From Streptomyces sp. CB01881 (GTDB taxonomy: Bacteria > Actinomycetota > Actinomycetes > Streptomycetales > Streptomycetaceae), in assembly GCF_002953255.1 (NCBI RefSeq), contig NZ_CP026498.1, positions 733,130 through 797,129 of the forward strand: a stretch of DNA of 64,000 nt. The letters are read 5' to 3'. This document shows, piece after piece, positions 52,417-60,392 of this stretch. Each line of letters begins with the position of its first letter. Position 1 is the first letter of the stretch. The position numbers were made by a program, and so were the translations under genes. The notes beneath the pieces were generated by a model. The model searched no databases, was not told the origin of the DNA, and saw only the letters and a program-made list of their open reading frames with translations.

Positions 52417-53386
52417 CGGCGGTGCTCCCTTCGAGGAGGTCGCTGTGGTGGCAGGCGGCCCGGTGCCCGGGCTGTCCGGGTGCCGGGCGCGCCCCGGGGG
52501 CCTCCTCGCGGCAGAGACCGGTGGCGAACGGGCAGCGGGCGGCGAACGCGCAACCGGTCAACTCCTGCCGCAGGTCCGGTGGCTGGCCGTCGATGGCGGC
52601 CAACCGCCCGGGCCTGGAGTCCAGCCGGGGGGTGGCGGCGAGGAGCGCGGCGGTGTAGGGGTGGCGGGGGCGGTCGAAGAGGGCCTCGGCGGGGCCGCTT
52701 TCGACGATGCGGCCGGCGTACATGACGTGGACGCGGTCGCTGACGGCGGCGGCGAGCCCGAGGTCGTGGGTGACGAACAGCAGGCCGGTGCCGAAGCGTT
52801 GGCGCAGCCGGCCGAGGAGCGCGATGACCTCCGCCTGGCTGGTGACGTCGAGCGCGGTGGTGGGCTCGTCGGCGAGCAGCAGGATCGGGTCGCCCATCAG
52901 GGCACCGGCGATCATGACGCGCTGGAGCATGCCGCCGGACAGCTGGCCGGGGTAGCGGCGCAGCAGTTCCGGGCCGAGGCCGACGGCGTCGAGGAGTTCG
53001 GCCGCGCGCCGCCCGGCGTCGGCCGCGCTCATGGCCCCGGTGAGGCGGACGCCCTCGGTGAGGAAGTCGCCGACGCGGCGCAGCGGGTTGATGGCCGCCC
53101 GGGGGTCCTGGAAGATCATGGCGGCCCGGCCGGTGCGCAGGGTGCGCAGGCGGCCGGGGTCCATCGTCAGGACGTCCTGGCCGTCGACCAGCACGCGGCC
53201 TTCGGCGGTGGCGCCGGGCGGCAGCAGGCCGAGGGCGCTGCGGGAGGTGAGGGTCTTGCCGGAGCCGGACTCGCCGACCAGGGCGACGGTCTCGCCCGGG
53301 GCGACGGTGAGGTCGACGCCGTCGAGGACGGGACGGGCGGTGCCGGGCAGGCGGAGCCGGAGGTGCTGGATGTCGAGAGCGTTCAC
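52409..53386 (-). CDS. Oligopeptide/dipeptide-type ABC transporter ATPase (DppD-like)
   Basis: A 325-residue ATPase with Walker A GESGSGKTLTS, signature LSGGMLQRVMIAGALM, Walker B ILLADEPTTALD and the C-terminal oligopeptide-transport Cys-rich motif (CAFAARCPFATGLC) near residues 275-290. That motif often carries an iron-sulfur cluster in Dpp/Opp ATPases. GTG 53386 overlaps the previous stop by four bases. Confidence 0.88.
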   Translation of the reverse strand: MNALDIQHLRLRLPGTARPVLDGVDLTVAPGETVALVGESGSGKTLTSRSALGLLPPGATAEGRVLVDGQDVLTMDPGRLRTLRTGRAAMIFQDPRAAINPLRRVGDFLTEGVRLTGAMSAADAGRRAAELLDAVGLGPELLRRYPGQLSGGMLQRVMIAGALMGDPILLLADEPTTALDVTSQAEVIALLGRLRQRFGTGLLFVTHDLGLAAAVSDRVHVMYAGRIVESGPAEALFDRPRHPYTAALLAATPRLDSRPGRLAAIDGQPPDLRQELTGCAFAARCPFATGLCREEAPGARPAPGQPGHRAACHHSDLLEGSTADA

Positions 53387-54237
53387 GCGGCCCTCCGGGC
53401 GAAGCGGTCGGCCCAGCGTTCGCCGACGACGTTGAAGGCGACGACGGTCAGCACGATGAGCACGCAGGGAAGGACCGCGGAGAGCGGGTAGCCGTGCTGG
53501 ATCGCGGTCTGGCCGTCGAAGACCATCCGGCCCCAGTCGGGGGTGAGGACGGGGACGCCGAGTCCGAGGAAGGAGAGGCCGGCCAGGTCCATGAGGGCGT
53601 ATCCGAAGTTGATGGTGGACTGGGCGAGGACGATCGGGGCGATGTTGGGCAGGACGTGCCGCAGGCAGATCTGCAGGGTGGAGTGGCCCTGGACCTGGTA
53701 GGCGCTGATGTAGGGCCGCTCGCGTTCGGCCAGCACCAGTGAGCGGGTCAGGCGGGAGACGTAGGGCAGGTAGGCGATCGCGAGGGCGATGACGGGGGCG
53801 AGCAGGCCCTCCCCGTACACCGAGACGATCAGGATGGCGAGCAGCATGCCGGGGAAGGCGAAGACCAGCTCGGTGCTGCGGGACAGCACGGAGTCGAGCC
53901 AGCCGCCGCGCCAGCCGGCCGCGACCCCGACGAGGACGCCCGCGACGGTGGAGAAGGCGACCACGCCGAGTGGGCCGAGCAGGGAGGTGCGGGCGCCGAG
54001 CAGGAGCCGGGAGAGGGTGTCGCGGCCGGCCGCGTCGGCTCCCAGCAGGTGGTCGGCGGACGGCCCGGCGAGGGCACCCGAGAGGTCGACGTCGTTCGGG
54101 TCGTACGGCGCCAGCCAAGGGGCGAGCAGCGCCGCCGCCACGATCAGGGCGACGAGGGCGAGGCAGGCCGGCTGGAGCGGGGCGCGGGCGGCCGTGACCT
54201 TGGCGAGGCCGCGTCGGCGGGTGAGGGCGACACTCAT
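53383..54237 (-). CDS. ABC transporter permease (DppC-like)
   Basis: A 284-residue membrane protein with a DppC-type N-terminal extension (DPNDVDLSGALAGPSADHLLGADAAGRD) and binding-protein-dependent transport motif in its cytoplasmic loop. About six membrane segments are predicted. It overlaps both neighbours by four bases, so it is co-translated with the DppB-like permease. Confidence 0.88.
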   Translation of the reverse strand: MSVALTRRRGLAKVTAARAPLQPACLALVALIVAAALLAPWLAPYDPNDVDLSGALAGPSADHLLGADAAGRDTLSRLLLGARTSLLGPLGVVAFSTVAGVLVGVAAGWRGGWLDSVLSRSTELVFAFPGMLLAILIVSVYGEGLLAPVIALAIAYLPYVSRLTRSLVLAERERPYISAYQVQGHSTLQICLRHVLPNIAPIVLAQSTINFGYALMDLAGLSFLGLGVPVLTPDWGRMVFDGQTAIQHGYPLSAVLPCVLIVLTVVAFNVVGERWADRFARRAA

Positions 54238-55193
54238 GCGCCGGCCCCCCTCGCGCCGAGGGTGACCCGGGGATCGACCAGCGGGTGGAGCAGGTCGACG
54301 ATCAGGTTCACGGTCATGAACAGGGCGACGATCATCAGGGATATGGCCTGGACGGTCGGGAAGTCCTTGGTGGCGGTGGACAGTTCGAGGAGCTGTCCGA
54401 TGCCGCCGATGCTGAAGGCGGACTCCACCAGGATGGTGCAGACCAGCAGGGTGGAGACGATCAGACCGCCGGTGGTCAGCACGGTGCCCAGCGAGTTGCG
54501 GAACACGTGGCGCCGGATCACGTGGCGTTCGGGTACGCCGCGGCTGCGGGCGACGGCGATGTGCTCGCCGTCCAGGGCCTCCAGCATCGCGGAGCGGGTG
54601 ACCCTGGAGAGCATGCCGATGAGGTACAGCGCGAGGGCGATCGCCGGCAGGGTCAGGTGCCAGAGGAGGTCACCCGGGCCGTCGCCGGTGCCGCTGGTCG
54701 GGAACCAGCCCAGCTTGACCGCGAACAGGCCCTGGAGCAGGACCGCCGCGACGAAGGAGGGCGTGCCGACCGCGAGCGTGGTGGAGACCAGGATCGCGGA
54801 GTCGGTCGCGCCGCCGCGCACCGCGCCGATCCAGCCGAGCAGCAGGCCGACCACGACGACCACGACCAGGGCCATCGCCACCAGGGTCAGGGTGGCGGGC
54901 AGCCGGTCGGCGAGCAGTTTCGACACGTCGGTGCGGTAGGTGATGGAGCGTCCGAAGTCGCCCTGCAGGACCTGTCCGAGCCAGCGGAGGTAGCGGACGA
55001 GGAAGGGATCGTCGAGGTGGTACTGGTCGTTGATCGCCTGCAGGGCGGCCGGCGAGGCCGAGCGGCCCGACAGGAGGAAGCTCGCCGGGTTGCCCGGCGC
55101 CAGGTACATCGCGCCGAAGACCACGAAGGAGGCGCCCAGCAGGGTGACGGCCATCTCGGCCAGCCGCCGGGCGGCGAATCTGAGAAAGCTCAT
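54234..55193 (-). CDS. ABC transporter permease (DppB-like)
   Basis: A 319-residue DppB/OppB-type permease starting FLRFAARRLAEMAVTLLGASFVVFGAMYLAPGNP (shown in part). It has six membrane segments and the EAA-like loop ...RSRGVPERHVIRRHVFRNS. The ATG overlaps the binding-protein stop (ATGA). It forms the channel with the DppC-like protein. Confidence 0.88.
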   Translation of the reverse strand: MSFLRFAARRLAEMAVTLLGASFVVFGAMYLAPGNPASFLLSGRSASPAALQAINDQYHLDDPFLVRYLRWLGQVLQGDFGRSITYRTDVSKLLADRLPATLTLVAMALVVVVVVGLLLGWIGAVRGGATDSAILVSTTLAVGTPSFVAAVLLQGLFAVKLGWFPTSGTGDGPGDLLWHLTLPAIALALYLIGMLSRVTRSAMLEALDGEHIAVARSRGVPERHVIRRHVFRNSLGTVLTTGGLIVSTLLVCTILVESAFSIGGIGQLLELSTATKDFPTVQAISLMIVALFMTVNLIVDLLHPLVDPRVTLGARGAGA

Positions 55194-56878
55194 CGGGCCG
55201 CCCCGACGTCGGCGGCCCACGGGTAGTAGAGGTAGGAGATGGTGGTCGGGGCGCCGGTGATCCGCTTGTTCAGGAAGACGGCGGTGGGCCACTCGGCGAC
55301 CGGGATCCACAACAGCTGTTCGGAGGCGGTCTGCTGGAGCCTGGCCTCGACGGCGGCGCGCTTGGCGGGGTCGTACTCGGCGACGGCCTGGTCGACCAGG
55401 TCGTCGTAGGCCTTGTCGCTGTGGCCGGCGAAGTTCTGGTACGCGCCCGTCCTGAAGTTGGCGAGCAGGTCGAGCGGGTCGGTGACGGAGTCGTAGTACG
55501 TCTCCGGGAACATGTCCAGGCCTTCACGGGCCTTGGGGTCGGTGAACAGCGCGGTGAAGGCGTTCGGCGCGATCGTCTTCAGCTGGACGTCCAGGCCGAT
55601 CCGGGCTCCCGCGGCCTGGACGGCGGTGGCGAGCAGGGAGACGTCCTGGCCGATGGTGCTGGTGGCGATGGTCAGCGTCCTGCCGTTGGCGCCGGCCTCC
55701 TTGACGAGCTCCTTGGCCCGGTCGATGTCCTGCGCGGTGGGCGTGAGGTGCTCGAAGGCCGCCTTGCGGACGTCGTCGGGGGCACCGGCCCAGGCGGCCC
55801 TGGTGGTGAGGGAACCGGTGACGGTGCCGGCTCCGGCGAGGCCGGTGCGGACGAAGCCGGAGCGGTCGAGGGCCAGGGAGAGCGCCTGGCGGACGCGGAG
55901 GTCGCCGAGCGGGCCCTGCGTGCTGGTGACGTTGACGTTGACGGTGCTGAGGCCCTCGCCGAAGTACAGCGTGCCCACGCCGCTCTTGCGCAGCCGGTCG
56001 TAGCTCTCGGTGGGGATCAGGTAGCCGCCGTCGACCTCGCCGCTGAGCATCGAGTTGGTGCGCGCGGAGGGGTCCGTGAGGAAGCGGAACACGGCCTTCC
56101 CGGCCTTGGCCCTGGTGCCCCAGTAGTCGTCGAAGCGCTGGAGTTCGATGGACTGGCCCTTGGCCCAGCTGCCGAGCTTGAAGGGGCCGGTGCAGTCGAG
56201 GCCGCCGCTGGTGCCGTAGTCCTTGCCGGCGGCCTCCACCCCGGCCTTGGCGGCGACGACCCCGGCGGCGGTGGCCATGTACTGCGGGAACTGGGAGTCG
56301 GACTGCTTGAGTTTGACGGTGACCTGGAGCGGGCCGGTCCTGGTGACGGACTCGACGTTCTGGAACACCTGGGCCCAGGCCGCCGCGTTGTCCGGGTTCA
56401 TCTGCCGGCCGAGGCTGTAGACGACGTCGTCGGCGGTCATCACCGTGCCGTCGTGGAAGTGCACGCCGGAGCGCAGGTCGTAGACCCAGGTGGTGGGGTC
56501 GGGGTTGGACGCCTTCTCCGCCAGCCCGGGGGCCAGGGTGAGCTGGGGCGTCCAGCGCATCAGGCTCTCGCAGACGTTGGCGAGGACGGTGTTCTGCGGG
56601 TAGTCGAAGGCCTGGGTGTAGTCGAGGGTGGGCGGCTCGGCGTAGGTGGCCCAGGTGAAGGAGTCGATCGCGCCCGCGGCCGGCGGGGTGGTGGCGGACA
56701 GCTGGATGCCGGCCTGGCCGGTCCCGTCGGCGCGGGGCGGGCCGGCGCAGGCGGCGACCAGGGCCGTGGCGCTGAGCAGGGCGGTGACGAGTGCGGGGCG
56801 CAGCCGCCTCGGGGGGCGTCTGGCGGGTGCGGGGCGTCTGGCGGGTGCGGGGCGTCTGGTGGGTGCGGTGGGGGCCAT
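55190..56878 (-). CDS. ABC transporter solute-binding lipoprotein (SBP family 5)
   Basis: A 562-residue family-5 (oligopeptide/nickel/opine-type) binding protein. Its N-terminus carries a short direct repeat (RRPAPARRPAPARRP, from a 15-bp DNA tandem repeat at about 56816-56865) before the hydrophobic segment and the lipobox LVAAC (Cys44). The body has FHDGTVMTADDVVYSL. The ligand is unknown, but the gene starts 30 bp after aguA, so agmatine, carbamoylputrescine or arginine peptides are the obvious candidates. Confidence 0.87.
   Translation of the reverse strand: MAPTAPTRRPAPARRPAPARRPPRRLRPALVTALLSATALVAACAGPPRADGTGQAGIQLSATTPPAAGAIDSFTWATYAEPPTLDYTQAFDYPQNTVLANVCESLMRWTPQLTLAPGLAEKASNPDPTTWVYDLRSGVHFHDGTVMTADDVVYSLGRQMNPDNAAAWAQVFQNVESVTRTGPLQVTVKLKQSDSQFPQYMATAAGVVAAKAGVEAAGKDYGTSGGLDCTGPFKLGSWAKGQSIELQRFDDYWGTRAKAGKAVFRFLTDPSARTNSMLSGEVDGGYLIPTESYDRLRKSGVGTLYFGEGLSTVNVNVTSTQGPLGDLRVRQALSLALDRSGFVRTGLAGAGTVTGSLTTRAAWAGAPDDVRKAAFEHLTPTAQDIDRAKELVKEAGANGRTLTIATSTIGQDVSLLATAVQAAGARIGLDVQLKTIAPNAFTALFTDPKAREGLDMFPETYYDSVTDPLDLLANFRTGAYQNFAGHSDKAYDDLVDQAVAEYDPAKRAAVEARLQQTASEQLLWIPVAEWPTAVFLNKRITGAPTTISYLYYPWAADVGAAR
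56816..56865. repeat. 15-bp tandem repeat in the binding-protein signal region
   Basis: GGCGTCTGGCGGGTGCG recurs with a 15-bp period about three times. It encodes the Arg-Arg-Pro-Ala-Pro repeat just before the signal peptide and is a likely slippage site. Confidence 0.6.
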
Positions 56879-56908
56879 GAGGGTTGTCCTCCGTTCGCTG
56901 GCGGTCGG

Positions 56909-57913
56909 TCAGGCGCGGGCGGCCGGGATCTGCTGGGTGATGCAGTGGACGCCGCCGCCGCCGTGGGCGATCACCCGGGCTCGGACGCCGACGACCTTGC
57001 GGTCGGGGAACGCGGCGGCGATCACGGCCAGCGCCCCCTCGTCCTCGGGGTGGTCGGCGACCGGGACGACGACGCCGCCGTTGGCGACGTAGAAGTTCAG
57101 GTAGCCGACCTCGACCTCGCGGCCGTCCACCTCGACGAAGGCGGACTGCGGCACGTCGACGATCTCGAAGGGCCGGCCCTGGGCGTCCGTGCTGTGCTCC
57201 AGCACGGCGCGGTTGGCCCGCATCCGCACGTGGTCCGGGTGCCCGGGGTCGGCCGGCAGCTGCACGACGACCTTGCCGGGCGCCGCGAAGGCGCAGACGC
57301 CGTCCACGTGCCCGTCGGTCTCGGTGTCCAGCGCGCCGCCGTAGGGCAGCCAGATCACCTTGGTGACGCCGAGGCGGGCCTTCAGCTCGTCCTCGATCTC
57401 CTGCCGGGTCATCCCGGGGTTGCGGTTGGGGTGGAGCAGGCACTGCTCGGTGGTGATGAGCGTGCCCTGGCCGTCGACGGTGATCGCCCCGCCTTCGAGG
57501 ATCATCTCGGAGCGGACCGCCGGGACGGCGAGGTGCTCCAGCAGCAGGCCGCTGATCCGGTCGTCGGCGTCCCAGGGGTGGTGCTTGCGGCCCCAGGCGT
57601 TGAAGCGGAAGTCCACGCCGGCGCGGCGGCCGTCCTCGTCGAGGACGAAGAGCGGCGCGCTGTCGCGGAACCACGAGTCGTCGATCGGCAGCTCCACGAC
57701 GGTGATGCCGTCGCCGCACAGGGAGCGCGCCTCGTCGCCGTGGCCGGGCGGCGCCACCATGGTGACCGGCTCGAACTCCGCGATGGCGCGGGCGACCGCG
57801 GCGTACTCGCGCTTGACCTCGTCGAGGGTGTCGCCCCAGAGGTCCGGCCGCACGGGCCAGGCCATCAGGCAGCCCTCGTGCTGGGTCCACTCGGCGGGCA
57901 TGCGGAACGTCAT
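56909..57913 (-). CDS. aguA: Agmatine deiminase (cytoplasmic) AguA
   Basis: A 334-residue enzyme converting agmatine to N-carbamoylputrescine plus ammonia. Of the seven family members it alone has the full AguA pattern: MPAEWTQHEGCLMAWPVRPDLWGD at the N-terminus, FNAWGRKHHPWD, LITTEQCLLHPNRNPG, the substrate loop LDTETDGHVDGVCAF and GGGGVHCITQQIP (Cys324). There is no signal peptide. ATG 57913 has GAAGAGG upstream. It is followed after 30 bp by the ABC binding protein. No AguB amidohydrolase gene is in the window. Confidence 0.9.
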   Translation of the reverse strand: MTFRMPAEWTQHEGCLMAWPVRPDLWGDTLDEVKREYAAVARAIAEFEPVTMVAPPGHGDEARSLCGDGITVVELPIDDSWFRDSAPLFVLDEDGRRAGVDFRFNAWGRKHHPWDADDRISGLLLEHLAVPAVRSEMILEGGAITVDGQGTLITTEQCLLHPNRNPGMTRQEIEDELKARLGVTKVIWLPYGGALDTETDGHVDGVCAFAAPGKVVVQLPADPGHPDHVRMRANRAVLEHSTDAQGRPFEIVDVPQSAFVEVDGREVEVGYLNFYVANGGVVVPVADHPEDEGALAVIAAAFPDRKVVGVRARVIAHGGGGVHCITQQIPAARA

Positions 57914-58070
57914 GGGAAACCTCTTCCGGTCTGGTGTGGTCTGGTCTGGTGGCCGGCGTGACGGGCGCGCTCCGCGTGACGGGCGCGCCCGTCCGGCCGG
58001 CCGGAGGGTGGTGGGGGCGGGAGGTCCCGGCGGCCCGCCTCCGTGGGGTCGCGGACGGGCCGCCAGGAGG

Positions 58071-59264
58071 TCAGACGGCCGGCGGAGCGACCGGCTGGGA
58101 CTGGGTGGCGCAGTGGATGCCGCCGCCGCCCGAGGCGATGTTGTCGATGTTGACCTGGACGATGTCGCGGTCGGGGAACTCGGCCTGGAGGATCGTGCAG
58201 GCCGTGGCGTCGGCGGAGGCGTCGCCGAACTGGGGGACGAGCACGGCCCCGTTGGCGGTGTAGAAGTTGGTGTAGCTGGACAGGAAGTCCTTGCCGCGGC
58301 CGCGGATCCGCGTGCGGTCCGGTCCGGGGAGCTCCACGATCGTCAGGGACCGTCCGCGGGCGTCGGTGGCGGTGCGCAGGACCTGCTTGGCCTGCTCGTA
58401 GACGTCGGCCCAGATCTTGGCCGTGCCGGGGCCGGGCTTGTCGAGGATGACCCGGCCGGGTGCGGTGAAGCGGGCCAGGCAGTCGACGTGGTAGTCCGTG
58501 ATGTCCTGGCCGGCCAGTCCGGCGAGCCAGATGACCTTGTCCATGCCCAGCGACGTCCGCAGGGCCTGCTCGACCTGGTCCTGTGACATGCCGGGGTTGC
58601 GGTTGGGGTTCACCAGCGAGCTGACGGTGGCCAGCAGCGTGCCCTGGCCGTCCGTCTCCAGGGCGCCGCCCTCACCGACGAAGGAGGCCTGGACGCGGTC
58701 GACCCGGTACTCGGCGAGGAGGGTGGCCGCGGCCGCGGCGTCCTCGTCGAAGCGCTGGTAGTACGGGGTGCCGGTCTTGCCCCAGCCGTTGAAGTTGGTG
58801 TCGACGCCCGCGACGGTGCCCGGTGCGACCACGAAGGTCGGACCGAAGTCGCGGATCCACAGGTCGTCGTTGGCGATCTCGACGACGGTGATGGGGTAGT
58901 AGGCGCCCCGGCCGAGGTAGTACCGGGCGTCGGCGGCCTGGGCCGGGCGGGCGAGCACGACGACCGGCTCGTACCGGGATATCTCGTACGCGACCCGCGC
59001 GATGTCGTCACGGACCGCCGAGAGCTGGGTGCTCCAGATCGACGACAGCGCGGGCCAGGCCATGAAGGTCCGTACGTGCCGGTCGCTCTCGGCCGGCATC
59101 CGCAGTCGCGGTACGGCTGCCGTCGAGGAGCCCGCCGGGGCCGGTGCGGAGGCGGTCGCGGCCTGGGCGGCGGCCGGGAGGACCGATCCGAGGGCGGCCA
59201 GCGGCACGGCGGCCGCACCGAAGCGGAGCAGGCTGCGACGCGAAGGAGTGGGGGTGGTGTTCAT
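58071..59264 (-). CDS. Tat-secreted soluble deiminase 6
   Basis: A 397-residue deiminase-family protein with a Tat signal (SRRSLLRFGAAAVPLAALGSV ending AAAQA) and no lipobox. Motifs are DDLWIRDFGPTF, NGWGKTG, EGGALETDG, DITDYHVD and GGGGIHC (Cys385). ATG 59264 has GGGGAG seven bases upstream. It is transcribed from operator C and may read into aguA and the ABC genes, since all are co-directional with a 157-bp gap. Confidence 0.87.
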   Translation of the reverse strand: MNTTPTPSRRSLLRFGAAAVPLAALGSVLPAAAQAATASAPAPAGSSTAAVPRLRMPAESDRHVRTFMAWPALSSIWSTQLSAVRDDIARVAYEISRYEPVVVLARPAQAADARYYLGRGAYYPITVVEIANDDLWIRDFGPTFVVAPGTVAGVDTNFNGWGKTGTPYYQRFDEDAAAAATLLAEYRVDRVQASFVGEGGALETDGQGTLLATVSSLVNPNRNPGMSQDQVEQALRTSLGMDKVIWLAGLAGQDITDYHVDCLARFTAPGRVILDKPGPGTAKIWADVYEQAKQVLRTATDARGRSLTIVELPGPDRTRIRGRGKDFLSSYTNFYTANGAVLVPQFGDASADATACTILQAEFPDRDIVQVNIDNIASGGGGIHCATQSQPVAPPAV

Positions 59265-59306
59265 GAATCGCTCCCCAGGAGAGGTGGGAGGAAGTGGGGT
59301 GCCCGC

Positions 59307-59335
59307 ATCTTTCACCGTACTGAATTTTCAGTCAA
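59307..59335 (-). promoter_or_regulatory. Promoter and TetR operator C (deiminase 6)
   Basis: On the minus strand TGACTGAAAATTCAGTAC (59334-59317) is a near copy of operator A. -35 TTGACT (59335-59330) and -10 AAAGAT (59312-59307) are 17 bp apart, as at the other two sites. It lies between deiminase 6 and the divergent TetR 2. Confidence 0.78.
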
Positions 59336-59532
59336 GCCCTGGAGGCGCCGAAGGGCGCCCCACCCCCAGCCCGGCATCGACTGAACCCGCCCAGGCCTGC
59401 ATACGGACGGTGTGCCCTGGGGCACGCCAGCGCCCACCAGGCAGGATGCGGGAACGGCTCGGCGGAGGCATGCTGAAATTGTGATCAGGATCTGATGCCG
59501 GCCGAGCCGCGAACCGGGTAGGGTTGGCGACC

Positions 59533-60171
59533 ATGCCAGACCGTCGGACAGGGATTCTCAAGGCCGCCACCCGGGTGATCGCCCGGCGCGGCGTACGCGG
59601 GCTACGGGTGAGCGAACTGGCGGCCGAAGCCGGCGTCTCCACCTCGCTCATCTACTACCACTTCACCGACCGGGCGGGCATCCTGCGGGAGACCCTGGAG
59701 TTCATCAGCGACCGCGCGGACCGCTACACGGCCGAGGAGCAACCCGCCCCGGCCCGCGCCGCGGACCCCCGCGCCGACCTGGAGCAGGTCCTGCTCCTGG
59801 AGCTCCAGGACACCACCGAGGTACGCGAGAACAGCACCGCCTGGGGCGAGTTGAGGGCGACCGCCGTCTTCGAGCCGGACCTGCGCGAGGAACTGGCGAG
59901 GACCACCCACACCTGGGTGCACGACGTCGCCGAACTGCTCGCCCGCGCCAACCCCACCGGCACCGCCCCGGCACACGCCGCGGCGGCGGAGCGGCTCACC
60001 GCCCTCGTCGAGGGCCTCAGCGTGCGCTGGCTGAGCGGTTCCCTGCCGGTCGGGCACGCGCGCAGCCTGCTCAGCGGCGCGATCGAGACGGAGCTGGAAC
60101 GCTGCCGGCCGGCGGCCGAGCCGGCCCACGGCACCCGCCCGACCAGCGGGGCCGGATTCGGCCGGGGCTGA
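59533..60171 (+). CDS. TetR-family regulator 2 of the deiminase locus
   Basis: A 212-residue paralogue of the regulator at 43181, with the same HTH and core (VRGLRVSELAAEAGVSTSLIYYHFTDR). ATG 59533 follows TAGGGT by eight bases, the same leaderless layout as its paralogue (consensus CGGGTARGGTWGGCGAYCRTG spans -10 to start). It is divergent from deiminase 6, with operator C between. Confidence 0.88.
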   Translation: MPDRRTGILKAATRVIARRGVRGLRVSELAAEAGVSTSLIYYHFTDRAGILRETLEFISDRADRYTAEEQPAPARAADPRADLEQVLLLELQDTTEVRENSTAWGELRATAVFEPDLREELARTTHTWVHDVAELLARANPTGTAPAHAAAAERLTALVEGLSVRWLSGSLPVGHARSLLSGAIETELERCRPAAEPAHGTRPTSGAGFGRG

Positions 60172-60392
60172 AAAACCATCTAAACTCCGCGGGACCGGTC
60201 GCGCCCGTCACTCGTGCGCTCGCGCCGGCTCATCGCCCGCGACGTTCGTGCCGCCCGTGCCGCCCGTGCCCTCGGGCGAACCCGCCGAAGCCGCCGACGC
60301 CCGCCAGGCCCACCCCACCGGGCCCTCGTACGGCCGAAGCCGGGCGTGCCCGGTCCCGTGTTCCACCCCGTCCGCCGAGAGAGGCAGTCCGC

